Assembly (NCBI RefSeq): GCF_049341065.1
Contig: NZ_JBMPIX010000010.1
Coordinates: 1 to 64,000 of the forward strand
From: Pacificoceanicola sp049341065
GTDB lineage: Bacteria; Pseudomonadota; Alphaproteobacteria; Rhodobacterales; Rhodobacteraceae
Direction of reading: 5' to 3'
Length of the DNA stretch: 64,000 nucleotides
Shown one piece after another: positions 48,790-58,006 of the stretch (positions within the stretch are counted from its first letter, which is position 1; each line of letters starts with the position of its first letter). The notes under the pieces were generated by a model. That model was given only the letters and a program-made list of their open reading frames with translations, had not been told where the DNA came from and did not search any database. The translations under genes and the position numbers were made by a program.

Positions 48790-49967
48790 CCAAGGCTGTC
48801 ATCGTATCCACGGCGCGTACCGCCATCGGAAAAGCCGGGCGCGGCGCCTTGAACATGACCCACGGTGTGACCATGGCCGGCCATGTTGCGCGCCATGCCG
48901 TTGATCGGGCGGGGATCGACCCTGCTTTGCTGGAAGACTCGGTCTGGGGCACCGGCTATCCCGAGCATGTCACCGGCGGCAATCTTGGCCGTCAGGCGGT
49001 GGTGCGGGCTGGCCTGCCAGTCAGCGTCGCCGGGACCACGGTCAACCGGTTCTGCGCCTCGGGGCTTCAGGCCATTGCCATGGGCGGGCAGATGATCGCA
49101 GGCGAAGCCGCGCGCGCGGTTCTGGTCGGCGGGGTGGAAAGCATCTCGATGAATCAGCCAACGCCGCGACATTCGCGCGAGCCGTGGATCGAAGCCCACA
49201 AACCCGAACTTTACATGACGATGATCGACACCGCCGATACCGTGGCAGCCCGCTATGGTGTCAGTCGGGACGCGCAGGACGCTTTGGCCCTGCAATCGCA
49301 GCAACGCACCGCAGCCGCCCAGCAGGCGGGCCTGTTCGCCGATGAAATCGTGCCGATCGAGGTGACCATGGCCGTCAAGGACAAGGCCACCGGCGAGGTG
49401 ACGCATCAACAGACGACCATCGCCGCCGATGAATGCAACCGGCCCTCAACCACGCTGGACGGGTTGTCGGGGCTGTCACCTGTAATGGGTGAGGGCAAAT
49501 TCGTCACCGCTGGCAACGCCTCGCAATTGTCCGACGGGGCGGCTGCCCTTGTCATGATGGACGAAGCCGAGGCGGCCCGTGCCGGATTGGCGCCCTTGGG
49601 TCGCTACCTTGGCTTTGCCGTCGCTGGCTGTGAACCGGATGAGATGGGCATCGGTCCGGTCTTTGCGATCCCGCGCCTGCTTGAACGGCACGGGCTAAGC
49701 GTGGACGACATCGACCTGTGGGAGTTGAACGAGGCTTTTGCCTCGCAGGTGATCTACTGCCGTGACCGGCTGGGAATCGACGACGCGAAACTGAACGTGA
49801 ATGGCGGCTCGATTTCGATTGGCCATCCTTTTGGCATGACGGGCGCACGAATGACGGGGCATCTGCTGCTCGAGGGGCGTCGTCGTGGCGCGCGCCTAGG
49901 CGTTGTGACCATGTGCGTGGGCGGCGGTCAGGGCGCCGCAGGCCTGTTCGAGATTTTTGGAGGCTGA
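48786..49967 (+). CDS. Acetyl-CoA acyltransferase (thiolase)
   Basis: The 393-residue enzyme cleaves 3-ketoacyl-CoA with CoA. Catalytic residues are in place: Cys in VNRFCASGLQAIAMG near residue 88, His in GGSISIGHPFGMTGARMTGH, and the C-terminal Cys in MCVGGGQGAAGLFE. The start overlaps the fadB-like stop as atga. Degradative rather than biosynthetic thiolase by context. Confidence 0.94.
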   Translation: MTKAVIVSTARTAIGKAGRGALNMTHGVTMAGHVARHAVDRAGIDPALLEDSVWGTGYPEHVTGGNLGRQAVVRAGLPVSVAGTTVNRFCASGLQAIAMGGQMIAGEAARAVLVGGVESISMNQPTPRHSREPWIEAHKPELYMTMIDTADTVAARYGVSRDAQDALALQSQQRTAAAQQAGLFADEIVPIEVTMAVKDKATGEVTHQQTTIAADECNRPSTTLDGLSGLSPVMGEGKFVTAGNASQLSDGAAALVMMDEAEAARAGLAPLGRYLGFAVAGCEPDEMGIGPVFAIPRLLERHGLSVDDIDLWELNEAFASQVIYCRDRLGIDDAKLNVNGGSISIGHPFGMTGARMTGHLLLEGRRRGARLGVVTMCVGGGQGAAGLFEIFGG

Positions 49968-49971
49968 CAAG

Positions 49972-51168
49972 ATGGACCTGAATTACACCGACGATCAAAA
50001 GGCCTTTCGCGATGACGTCCGGGCTTTTCTGGATGAAAACCTGCCTGCGCGCCTGTCCGCCAAAGTCGCAGGCGGCAAGCGTCTGACCAAGGCTGATTTC
50101 GAGGAATGGCACGCCATTCTGAACAAACGCGGCTGGCTGGGGGTGAACTGGCCCAAGGAACAGGGCGGCACCGGCTGGGACGCCGTTCAGCGCCACATCT
50201 TCGAAGAGGAAACCACTGCCGCCCATGCCCCGCGCATCGTGCCCTTTGGCCTGAACATGCTGGGGCCGGTGCTGATGGCCTTTGGCAATGATGCGCAAAA
50301 GGCCCATTACCTGCCACGCATTCTGAACGGTGACGACTGGTGGTGTCAGGGCTATTCCGAACCGGGCGCAGGGTCGGATCTGGCCTCGGTCCAGACCTCG
50401 GCGGTGCGGGACGGCGATCACTATGTGGTCAACGGCCAGAAGACCTGGACCACGCTGGGCCAGCACGCGAACATGATCTTCTGCCTTGTGCGGACCTCGA
50501 AAGAGGGCAAGCCGCAGCAGGGGATTTCGTTTCTGCTGATCGATATGAACACGCCGGGGATCGAAGTCCGGCCCATCGTGTTGATCGACGGTGAACCCGA
50601 GGTGAACGAGGTTTGGTTCACGGACGTCCGCGTTCCAGTTGAAAACCTTGTGGGCGAGGAAAACAAAGGCTGGACCTATGCCAAGTACCTGCTGACGCAT
50701 GAGCGCACGAATATCGCGGGCGTCGGCTTTGCCCGCGCGGGACTGGCCGCGCTGAAACGCATCGCTGAGGCCGAGATGTCGGGCGGTGCGCCGCTGACAC
50801 GGAACGCGCTTTTTGCAGCCAAGATCGCTCAGGTGGAGATCGACTTGATGGCCATGGCCACGACCAACCTGCGCACCATCGCAGCCGCCGCTGCGGGGCA
50901 GGCGCCGGGGGCGGAAAGCTCGATGCTCAAGGTCAAGGGCACAGTCATCCGGCAACAGATCAACGCTCTGACGCGGCAGGCGGTGGGCCCCTATGCAGCG
51001 CCCTTCGTGTCCGAGGCGCTCGACGAAGGCTCCAACGTGGAACCCGTCGGGCCGGAATACGCGATGCCAGCCACTCAGGCCTATTTCAACAATCGGAAAC
51101 TCTCGATCTACGGCGGCTCGAACGAAGTGCAGCGCCAGATCATTTCCAAAACCATTCTGGAGCTGTGA
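49972..51168 (+). CDS. Acyl-CoA dehydrogenase, subunit 1 of a pair
   Basis: The 398-residue flavoprotein oxidises an acyl-CoA to the 2-enoyl-CoA. It has MDLNYTDDQKAFRDDVRAFL, the FAD-contact region YSEPGAGSDLASVQTSAVRD, and YGGSNEVQRQIISKTILEL at the C terminus. The next gene is another shorter dehydrogenase one base downstream. Adjacent pairs of this kind often form alpha2beta2 enzymes for bulky substrates such as steroid side chains, which suggests an unusual acyl-CoA here (inference). The ATG at 49972 was chosen over 49957 inside the thiolase. Confidence 0.9.
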   Translation: MDLNYTDDQKAFRDDVRAFLDENLPARLSAKVAGGKRLTKADFEEWHAILNKRGWLGVNWPKEQGGTGWDAVQRHIFEEETTAAHAPRIVPFGLNMLGPVLMAFGNDAQKAHYLPRILNGDDWWCQGYSEPGAGSDLASVQTSAVRDGDHYVVNGQKTWTTLGQHANMIFCLVRTSKEGKPQQGISFLLIDMNTPGIEVRPIVLIDGEPEVNEVWFTDVRVPVENLVGEENKGWTYAKYLLTHERTNIAGVGFARAGLAALKRIAEAEMSGGAPLTRNALFAAKIAQVEIDLMAMATTNLRTIAAAAAGQAPGAESSMLKVKGTVIRQQINALTRQAVGPYAAPFVSEALDEGSNVEPVGPEYAMPATQAYFNNRKLSIYGGSNEVQRQIISKTILEL

Positions 51169-51169
51169 C

Positions 51170-52273
51170 ATGAACTTTCAGCTAACCGAAGAACGCCAGA
51201 TGTTGCAGGACGGGTTGCGCCGGTTCCTGCGTGACACTGTCACGCCCGACCTGCTGGCCAAGGCCACCGACAGTGAAACGGGTCATTCCGAAACGCTGTG
51301 GCAGGGCCTGACCGAAATGGGGATTCAGGGCGCAATGTTCACCGAAGAGCAGGGCGGCTTTGGTGGTGCGGGCTTTGACATCATGGTGGTGTTCGAGGAA
51401 CTGGGGCGCGCGGGTGTGTTCGAACCGGTGTTGGAAAGCGCGGTTCTGGCAGGCGGTCTGGCGCAGGATGCGGCACAGATCGAGGCGATCATCGGCGGCG
51501 CCATCCTGAGCCTTGCCCATGCCGAGCCCACCAGCCGCTATGATCTGAGCCATTTGGAAACCCGCGCCGAACAGACTGCCAGCGGTTATCGCATTAACGG
51601 CCATAAGGCCGTGGTGCATCACGCTGGCGCGGCCTCGAACCTTGTGGTTTCGGCGCGCATCTCGGGTGAAGCGGCGGATGAGGACGGGATATCCCTGTTC
51701 CTTATCCCGGCGGACGCGGTGCAGATGCGCGACTATGCGCTGAACGGCGGCGGTCGCGCTGCTGAAATCGCGCTGGACCTTGAGGTTCCGGAAAGCGCCC
51801 TGATCGGCGGCGAAGGTGGCGCATTTGCGGCGCTGGAACAGGCCAACGCCCGCGCAACCGCCGCGATCTGCGCCGAAGCGCTTGGGCTGATGGAAGCGAT
51901 CAAGACCCTGACCGTGGACTATCTGCGCCAACGCAAACAGTTCGGCCAGCCCATCGGCAAGTTTCAGGCTCTGCAGCACCGCATGGCGGATGTGCTGATC
52001 GAGATCGAGCAGGCGCGCAGCGCGGTCATCAACCTGTGTGGTCACCTCGAGGCCGACCGGGCCACCCGCGAAGTACACGTCAGCGCCGCCAAGAACCTGA
52101 TCGGGCGGGTCGGGCGACTGGTGGTCGAGGAAGCGATCCAGATGCACGGCGGGATTGGCATGACCCAGGAATACGAGCTGGGCCATCTGGCCAAACGGCT
52201 GACCATGATCGACCACCGCTTTGGCGACAGCGATTACCATCTGGAACGCTTTATCCGGCTGGCGGCGGCATGA
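51170..52273 (+). CDS. Acyl-CoA dehydrogenase, subunit 2 of a pair
   Basis: The 367-residue product has the acyl-CoA dehydrogenase fold (MNFQLTEERQMLQDGLRRFL, RKQFGQPIGKFQALQHRMAD and EEAIQMHGGIGMTQEYELGH). It is shorter than the first subunit, and its middle region lacks the typical SEPxAGSD stretch (here LSLAHAEPTSRYDLSHLETR), consistent with a partner of altered FAD or substrate contact. It begins one base after subunit 1 and overlaps the thioesterase as atga. Confidence 0.88.
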   Translation: MNFQLTEERQMLQDGLRRFLRDTVTPDLLAKATDSETGHSETLWQGLTEMGIQGAMFTEEQGGFGGAGFDIMVVFEELGRAGVFEPVLESAVLAGGLAQDAAQIEAIIGGAILSLAHAEPTSRYDLSHLETRAEQTASGYRINGHKAVVHHAGAASNLVVSARISGEAADEDGISLFLIPADAVQMRDYALNGGGRAAEIALDLEVPESALIGGEGGAFAALEQANARATAAICAEALGLMEAIKTLTVDYLRQRKQFGQPIGKFQALQHRMADVLIEIEQARSAVINLCGHLEADRATREVHVSAAKNLIGRVGRLVVEEAIQMHGGIGMTQEYELGHLAKRLTMIDHRFGDSDYHLERFIRLAAA

Positions 52274-52689
52274 TCGAAACCATCCGCGATGAAACCGGCA
52301 CACAGTGCACGCTGGGGTATGTTCTGGAAATCGGTCACGAAGACGGCGGCGCGCGCTGCATTCTGGACGTGACCGGCGCGCATGTGAACCGGCATGACGT
52401 TCTGCATGGTGGGATCGCGGCCACCCTGCTGGACAACGCGATGGGTGCGACGTCGAGCCTGACGGCGGATGCAACAGGGCGCACACCTTTTCTGACGATC
52501 TCGATGGCGACGCAGTTTCTGGCCCCGGCCTATGCTGGCAAACGCGTGACAGCCACGGGCCGGGTCACGGGCGGCGGGCGCTCCTTGCTGTTTCTCGTCT
52601 CCGAATTGGTGGACGAAGACGGTCGCTTGATTGCCAGTGCCACCGGAGTGTTCAAAAAGGTCCAGATGCCCAAAGGGGGCGACGCATGA
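52270..52689 (+). CDS. PaaI-family hotdog thioesterase
   Basis: The 139-residue protein has the hotdog motif DVLHGGIAATLLDNAMGATS, as in PaaI-type thioesterases, and FLTISMATQFLAPAYAGKRV. It probably releases stalled acyl-CoA esters and frees CoA. Overlaps with both neighbours (atga joins) place it inside the acyl-CoA operon. Confidence 0.88.
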   Translation: MIETIRDETGTQCTLGYVLEIGHEDGGARCILDVTGAHVNRHDVLHGGIAATLLDNAMGATSSLTADATGRTPFLTISMATQFLAPAYAGKRVTATGRVTGGGRSLLFLVSELVDEDGRLIASATGVFKKVQMPKGGDA

Positions 52690-53471
52690 CCCTTGCGCAT
52701 GTCGAGGATCTGGGCGACCGGCTGGTGGTCGTGAACGCCAATAACGCCCGCCGCAATGCCCTGTCTGATGAGTATTACGAGGCGCTGGGCGACGCGCTGC
52801 GCCTTGCCGAGCAGCCGCGCATCACCTCGGTTACGTTATGGGGCGACGGGTTCTTTTGTTCGGGCGGTGATCTCAACGTTTTGGCGACGCGCCGCGATTT
52901 ACCTCAGGATCAAAGGATCGCGCGTATCGAGGCGCTGCATGACCTGATCCGGGGCATCAAATCCTGCCCCAAGCCCGTGATCGCCGCAGTGGAAGGTGGC
53001 GCAGCCGGGGCCGGGGCCTCAATCGCTTTTGCCTGTGATTTCATCGTTGCGGCCCGGGGGGCGGGCTTTACGGCGGCCTATGTCAAGGCAGGCCTTGTGC
53101 CCGACGGAGGGTTGAGCGCCAGCCTGTCATCGCTGGTACCCCGGGCTTTGGTCTCGCAAATGTTGCTGCTGGGTGAAACTGTTTCTGCCGAACGGCTGGC
53201 CGAACTGGGCGGGATCAATGCAATCGCGGAACCTTCAGACGTCCGCGCGACCGCCATGACACTGGCCGATCGCATCGCCAAGGGGCCAATGCAGGCGCAG
53301 GGCCGGATCAAGGCTTTGATCGCCAGCGCGCAGGATGCGGGTTTCACCACCCAGCTCGATCATGAACGCAACGCCATGGCCGAGGCTGTCATCGCGCCCG
53401 AAGCTGAAGAGGGGATCAACGCGTTTCTGAACAAGCGCCGTCCCGATTTCACCAAACTGAGGACGTCATGA
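52686..53471 (+). CDS. Enoyl-CoA hydratase/isomerase family protein
   Basis: The 261-residue crotonase-fold protein contains GFFCSGGDLNVLATRRDLPQ, PVIAAVEGGAAGAGASIAFA and AYVKAGLVPDGGLSASLSSL, with the oxyanion-hole glycines. A second hydratase besides the fadB-like one suggests a branched, unsaturated or cyclic intermediate that needs isomerisation or ring hydrolysis. It overlaps both neighbours by four bases. Confidence 0.88.
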   Translation: MTLAHVEDLGDRLVVVNANNARRNALSDEYYEALGDALRLAEQPRITSVTLWGDGFFCSGGDLNVLATRRDLPQDQRIARIEALHDLIRGIKSCPKPVIAAVEGGAAGAGASIAFACDFIVAARGAGFTAAYVKAGLVPDGGLSASLSSLVPRALVSQMLLLGETVSAERLAELGGINAIAEPSDVRATAMTLADRIAKGPMQAQGRIKALIASAQDAGFTTQLDHERNAMAEAVIAPEAEEGINAFLNKRRPDFTKLRTS

Positions 53472-54460
53472 GCCCCGCCGATCCCGCTTTGAATACAGCT
53501 CTGACGCGGGCCTATGGTTTGCGTCTGCCCATTGTCGCAGGGGGGCTGCAATGGTTGGCCGAAGCGCAGTATGTCTCTGCCGCTGCGCGCGCGGGTGTAC
53601 TGCCCTTTCTGACAGCCGCCAGCTTTCCCGATCCGGACGATCTGCGCGCAGAGATCCGCCGGACGCGCGATATGGCCGAGAGTCGGGCCTTCGGCGTGAA
53701 CGTTTCGATGTTGCCGAAACTGGTACCCGGTGAAAAGACGGCGGATGTGTTCCGGCTGATCATCGACGAAGGCATCACGGTTGTTGAAACCTCAGGGCGC
53801 AATCCAGAGCCCTACTTGCCCTTGCTCAAGGATGCGGGCGTGACGGTGCTGCACAAGGTGCCTTCGGTCCGATATGCGGTCAAGGCACAGAGTGTCGGCG
53901 TCGATATGGTCTCGGTCGTCGGGGCGGAATGTGGCGGTCATCCGGGCATGGATCTGATCGGCAGCATGGTGAACTTGGCTTTGGCCGAACGCCGCCTGAC
54001 CATTCCTTTCCTCATTGGCGGTGGCATCGGCGCGGGCAGCCAGATCGTTGCGGCGCTGGCCGCTGGCGCAGTAGGCGTTGTCATCGGAACGCGCTTTTTG
54101 GTGGCGCAGGAATTGCAAGCGCATGGCGGTTATCAACAAGCGCTGACCGCAGCCAGTGAACTGGATACCGCCCTGACCATGAGCAGCGTCCGAAACACCA
54201 TCCGGACGTTGAAGAATGAGACCACGCAGACCGTGGCGCGGCTGGAGGCCGACAACCCTCAGATCGGGATCGAAGAGCTGATGCCGCATGTGGCCGGTGC
54301 CATCGGACGCAAGGCCTATGAAACCGGCGACACGTCGCATGGGATGCTGTCGGCGGGTCAATCGCTGGGGCTGACTGACCGCGTCGCGCCCTTCAAGGAT
54401 ATCGTGGCACAGCTCGAGGCTGAGGCGTTGATCGCTCTCGCCCGTCTGCGGCCCAGTTAA
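53468..54460 (+). CDS. FMN-dependent nitronate monooxygenase-like protein
   Basis: The 330-residue protein has the 2-nitropropane dioxygenase TIM-barrel pattern: RLPIVAGGLQWLAEAQYVSA, the FMN motifs VSVVGAECGGHPGMDLIGSM and GGIGAGSQIVAALAAGAVGV, then VIGTRFLVAQE. In acyl-CoA operons such proteins can act on CoA esters; IpdC of steroid ring degradation is a known example of this family. True nitronate oxidation is less likely in this setting. It overlaps the hydratase by four bases. Confidence 0.85.
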   Translation: MSPADPALNTALTRAYGLRLPIVAGGLQWLAEAQYVSAAARAGVLPFLTAASFPDPDDLRAEIRRTRDMAESRAFGVNVSMLPKLVPGEKTADVFRLIIDEGITVVETSGRNPEPYLPLLKDAGVTVLHKVPSVRYAVKAQSVGVDMVSVVGAECGGHPGMDLIGSMVNLALAERRLTIPFLIGGGIGAGSQIVAALAAGAVGVVIGTRFLVAQELQAHGGYQQALTAASELDTALTMSSVRNTIRTLKNETTQTVARLEADNPQIGIEELMPHVAGAIGRKAYETGDTSHGMLSAGQSLGLTDRVAPFKDIVAQLEAEALIALARLRPS

Positions 54461-54473
54461 GGACATTCCAACA

Positions 54474-55967
54474 ATGACCGCCTTTACCCACATTCACGAC
54501 ATGGTTTTGTATCAGGCAAAGTCCCGCCCCCAGGCGCTGGCACTGATCGATGTCGATAGTCGCGAGGTCACATGGGCCGAGTATGATGTGCTGATATCCA
54601 AAGCGGTGGACATGCTCAGCGCGCAGGGAATCGGCGCGGGTGACCGCGTGATGATCATTGCGGAAAACTGTCTTGCCGTGCCGGTGCTGATGATGGCCGC
54701 AAGCCGCATCGGCGCTTGGGCGGTTCCGGTCAATGCCCGTATGAGCGCGGCGGAACTGACCCGCATCGCCGATCATGCGCGCCCCGGCGTGATACTTTTT
54801 TCCTCGGGCGTTTCGGATGAAGCGGCGCAACATGCTGGGGATCAGGGCGCAGAGCCATTGGCCACGGATTTTGGCGCGCTGCACTTGCGGACAACCGGGA
54901 TCAACGACCCGGAAACCGGCGAACCAGATGTTGCCGTTCTGCTGTATACCACCGGCACAACGGGCGACCCCAAGGGCGTGATGCTGACCCATGGCAACCT
55001 GATCTTCGCCGCCGAGGCCTCGGTCGGGCTACGCAATCTGACCCACGCGGACCGGGTCTATGGTGCCCTGCCTCTGACGCATGTCTTTGGCGTGGCCTCG
55101 ATGCTCATGGCATCGGCCTGGGCGGGCTGCACCGTGCAGCTGACGAAACGCTTTGCTCCGGCAGATCTGTATCACGCGCTGCGCTCGGGTGTGACAGTGC
55201 TGCCTGCGGTGCCGCAGATGCACGCGCTGCTGATGGCCTATGCCGCCGACCAGGGTCTGACCGCGCTGAATTCAGGCAGCCTGCGCTATGTCTCGTCCGG
55301 AGCTGCGCCGCTCGACCCAAGTTGGAAGCGAAAGGCCGAAGCCTTTTATAGTCTGCCGCTGCAAAATGGCTATGGGATGACGGAAAGCACGGCCGGGGTT
55401 TGCGGCACCCGTAACGCCATTGGCGATCCCGATATCAGCGTTGGCCCGCCGCTTCCCGGAGTTGAAGTGCGGCTTGATCTGGCGATCGGCGAGGACAGCA
55501 CGGTTGGTGAAGTGCTGACCAAAGGGCCCCACGTGATGAAAGGCTATTTCCGCAACCCCGAGGCGACGCGCGCCGTGATGACGGAGGATGGCTTTTTGCG
55601 CACCGGCGATCTGGGGCAGATCGATGCTCAGGGTCGGCTGACCATCGTTGGCCGTGCAAAGGAACTGATCATCCGAGGCGGGTTCAACGTCTACCCGCCC
55701 GAGGTCGAGGCCGCCCTGAATGATCATCCGGCCGTGGTGCAATCGGCGGTGATCGGGCGTGTTGTCATGGGCGACGAAGAAGTGCTTGCCTTTGTTCAGA
55801 CGCGCGCGCCTGTCACGCCCGAGGAGCTGCGCGCCTTTGTGGCCGATCGTCTGGCTGGCTACAAACGCCCCTCGCAGATTCATATCGTGGACAGCCTGCC
55901 TGCGGCTGCGACCGGCAAGATCCTGAAGCATCGGCTGGCGGTTGAATTCGCAGACCTGATCGGGTGA
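54474..55967 (+). CDS. Acyl-CoA synthetase (AMP-forming)
   Basis: The 497-residue adenylating enzyme activates a carboxylic acid to its CoA ester. Motifs in order are VLLYTTGTTGDPKGVMLTH (P-loop), YVSSGAAPLDPSW, NGYGMTESTAGVCGT, GDLGQIDAQGRLTIVGRAKE, GGFNVYPPEVE, and the catalytic lysine near PAAATGKILKHRL. As the last gene of the operon it links the imported acid to the beta-oxidation enzymes upstream. Substrate unassigned. Confidence 0.93.
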   Translation: MTAFTHIHDMVLYQAKSRPQALALIDVDSREVTWAEYDVLISKAVDMLSAQGIGAGDRVMIIAENCLAVPVLMMAASRIGAWAVPVNARMSAAELTRIADHARPGVILFSSGVSDEAAQHAGDQGAEPLATDFGALHLRTTGINDPETGEPDVAVLLYTTGTTGDPKGVMLTHGNLIFAAEASVGLRNLTHADRVYGALPLTHVFGVASMLMASAWAGCTVQLTKRFAPADLYHALRSGVTVLPAVPQMHALLMAYAADQGLTALNSGSLRYVSSGAAPLDPSWKRKAEAFYSLPLQNGYGMTESTAGVCGTRNAIGDPDISVGPPLPGVEVRLDLAIGEDSTVGEVLTKGPHVMKGYFRNPEATRAVMTEDGFLRTGDLGQIDAQGRLTIVGRAKELIIRGGFNVYPPEVEAALNDHPAVVQSAVIGRVVMGDEEVLAFVQTRAPVTPEELRAFVADRLAGYKRPSQIHIVDSLPAAATGKILKHRLAVEFADLIG

Positions 55968-56171
55968 TTTGGCAATCGGCCGCTGACTGCGGAGCGCCGC
56001 GTTGAAATAAGTCAATCCTTGTTGCGCCGGGTCCGCCACCAAGCGTTGTCGGCTTGTGCCATCGCAAGGCGTTACATTTCTTTCAGTAGTCCGACATGGA
56101 ACTGAATCAAAAGCTTCAAGAAAACGACGCTTCCCATCCTTAAGACGCCCCCAAGTCACAGGGGGATACAG

Positions 56172-56981
56172 ATGCTCGAGGTCAAAAGACTGACCAAGCG
56201 CTTTGGCGACAAGGCAGCGGTGGATGCTGCCAGTTTCAGCGTAACGCGACCGGCGATGATCGGTATCATTGGCCGTTCCGGTGCCGGAAAATCGACCCTG
56301 CTGCGCATGATGAACCGATTGGCCGATGCGAGCGAGGGGCAGATCCTGTTCAAAGGCGCCGAGATCAGCGGTTTGACCGGCTCGGCGCGGCGCAAATGGC
56401 AATCGCAGTGCGCGATGATCTTTCAGCAGTTCAATCTTGTTCCCCGAATGGACGTGGTTTCAAACGTGTTGCACGGCACGCTGAACCGCCGGTCCACGCT
56501 CGCGACGATGTTCAACCTTTACCCGCAGGACGACATTCACAAGGCGATCGAGATTCTGGACCGTCTTGGCATCGCCGAACAGGCCCCGAAACGCGCCGAG
56601 GCGCTTTCCGGCGGGCAGCAGCAGCGTGTGGCGATTGCCCGTGCCCTGATGCAGGACCCACAGATCATTCTGGCGGATGAACCGATTGCCAGCCTTGACC
56701 CGATGAATGCGCAAATCGTGATGCAGGCGCTGCGCCGCATCAACGAAGAAGACGGCCGCATGGTCATCGCCAACCTTCACACGCTGGATACCGCGCGGCG
56801 CTATTGCGACCGGGTGATCGGGATGCGGGACGGCCGCATCGTTTTTGACGGCACCCCCGAACAACTGACCACCGGCGTCGCGCGCGACATCTATGGCGCG
56901 GGCGCGGATTTTTCCGAGGCGGCAACCTCGACCGAGATCGAAACCCTGGACAGGACCAAGCCCATTCTGGTGTCCGCCTGA
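56172..56981 (+). CDS. phnC: Phosphonate ABC transporter ATP-binding protein PhnC
   Basis: PhnC powers phosphonate import. The 269-residue protein has Walker A IGRSGAGKSTLLRMMNRL, the Q-loop MIFQQFNLVPRMDVVSNVLH, signature ALSGGQQQRVAIARALMQ, and Walker B IILADEPIASLDP. A cluster of basic residues and FNLYPQDDIHKAIEI is typical of PhnC. First gene of the phn operon; the 204-base upstream gap holds no gene, and no convincing Pho box could be identified. Confidence 0.94.
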   Translation: MLEVKRLTKRFGDKAAVDAASFSVTRPAMIGIIGRSGAGKSTLLRMMNRLADASEGQILFKGAEISGLTGSARRKWQSQCAMIFQQFNLVPRMDVVSNVLHGTLNRRSTLATMFNLYPQDDIHKAIEILDRLGIAEQAPKRAEALSGGQQQRVAIARALMQDPQIILADEPIASLDPMNAQIVMQALRRINEEDGRMVIANLHTLDTARRYCDRVIGMRDGRIVFDGTPEQLTTGVARDIYGAGADFSEAATSTEIETLDRTKPILVSA

Positions 56982-57029
56982 GCCAGCAATCGCCCAATCC
57001 ACTTGGGCAAACCCATCATGGAGAGACAC

Positions 57030-57941
57030 ATGAAAACCCTTGCACTTGCCCTTGCAGCCACAACGGCACTGACCACTGCGGCCTTTGCTGACAGCCACGC
57101 CATCAGCGAATTTCGCATCGGCATTCTGGGCGGCGAAAACGCTCAGGACCGGATGAACAGCTATGCCTGCCTGCAGAACTATGCCGCAGAGGAACTGGGC
57201 GTTGAGGTCAAACTGTTTGCCCCCGCCGATTATAACGGCGTTATTCAGGGCTTGCTGGGCGGTACGCTTGATATGGCATGGCTGGGCGCGTCGTCTTATG
57301 CGGCCACCTACCTGCAAGACCCCGAAGCCGTCGAGCCCGTATTGGTCAAGCAGAACCTTGATGGCTCCATCGGCTACCATTCGATCGGTTTCGCCCGAAA
57401 GGACAGCGGCATCACCTCGCTGGAAGACCTGAAGGGCAAGACCTTTGGCTTTGGTGACCCGAATTCGACCTCTGGTTACCTGATCCCCTCCATCGAAATC
57501 CCCGCCGAAACCGGCGCAACGATGGATTCGGGTGATTATTTTGGCGAGGTCAAATTCACCGGCGGTCACGAGCAAACCATCGTTGCAGTCTATAATGGCG
57601 ACATCAACGGCGGCGTGACATGGGCTGACGCACAGGGCAACTGGGAAGACGGCTACAACTCGGGTGCACTGCGCAAGGCCGTGGATGCCGGACTTGTTGA
57701 CATGAACGAGCTGGTCCAGATCTGGAAATCCAAAGTGATCCCGGAAGGCCCCGTCGTGCTGCGCAAATCGCTGCCAGACGATGTAAAGGCCAAGATGACC
57801 GCGCTGGTCGACAGGCTATACGAGAACGACAAGGACTGCGCCTATGGCGTGGCCGCTGGCGAAACGCTGGGGTTCCAGCCTGTGACGCATGACACCTACA
57901 CCTCGGTGATCGAAGCGCGCAAAGCCAAGATCGGCGGCTGA
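57030..57941 (+). CDS. phnD: Phosphonate-binding periplasmic protein PhnD
   Basis: The 303-residue product has a signal peptide (LALALAATTALTTAAFA). The PhnD fold follows: ISEFRIGILGGENAQDRMNS, GTLDMAWLGASSYAATYLQD, and FGFGDPNSTSGYLIPSIEI with the Ser/Thr pocket typical for binding phosphonate or phosphate. It follows phnC by 48 bases with gagaga before the chosen ATG. Confidence 0.93.
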   Translation: MKTLALALAATTALTTAAFADSHAISEFRIGILGGENAQDRMNSYACLQNYAAEELGVEVKLFAPADYNGVIQGLLGGTLDMAWLGASSYAATYLQDPEAVEPVLVKQNLDGSIGYHSIGFARKDSGITSLEDLKGKTFGFGDPNSTSGYLIPSIEIPAETGATMDSGDYFGEVKFTGGHEQTIVAVYNGDINGGVTWADAQGNWEDGYNSGALRKAVDAGLVDMNELVQIWKSKVIPEGPVVLRKSLPDDVKAKMTALVDRLYENDKDCAYGVAAGETLGFQPVTHDTYTSVIEARKAKIGG

Positions 57942-58006
57942 TCGGGTCTGCGCAATCTGACCGGCGGCTTTTGGGTCGCCGGTATTCCTTTACCCTCGGG
58001 GGGCCC

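Noticed and set aside
56040..56171. Pho box upstream of phnC
   Set aside because: gttacatttctttcag has only loose similarity to tandem ctgtcat repeats; spacing and matches are too weak to support.
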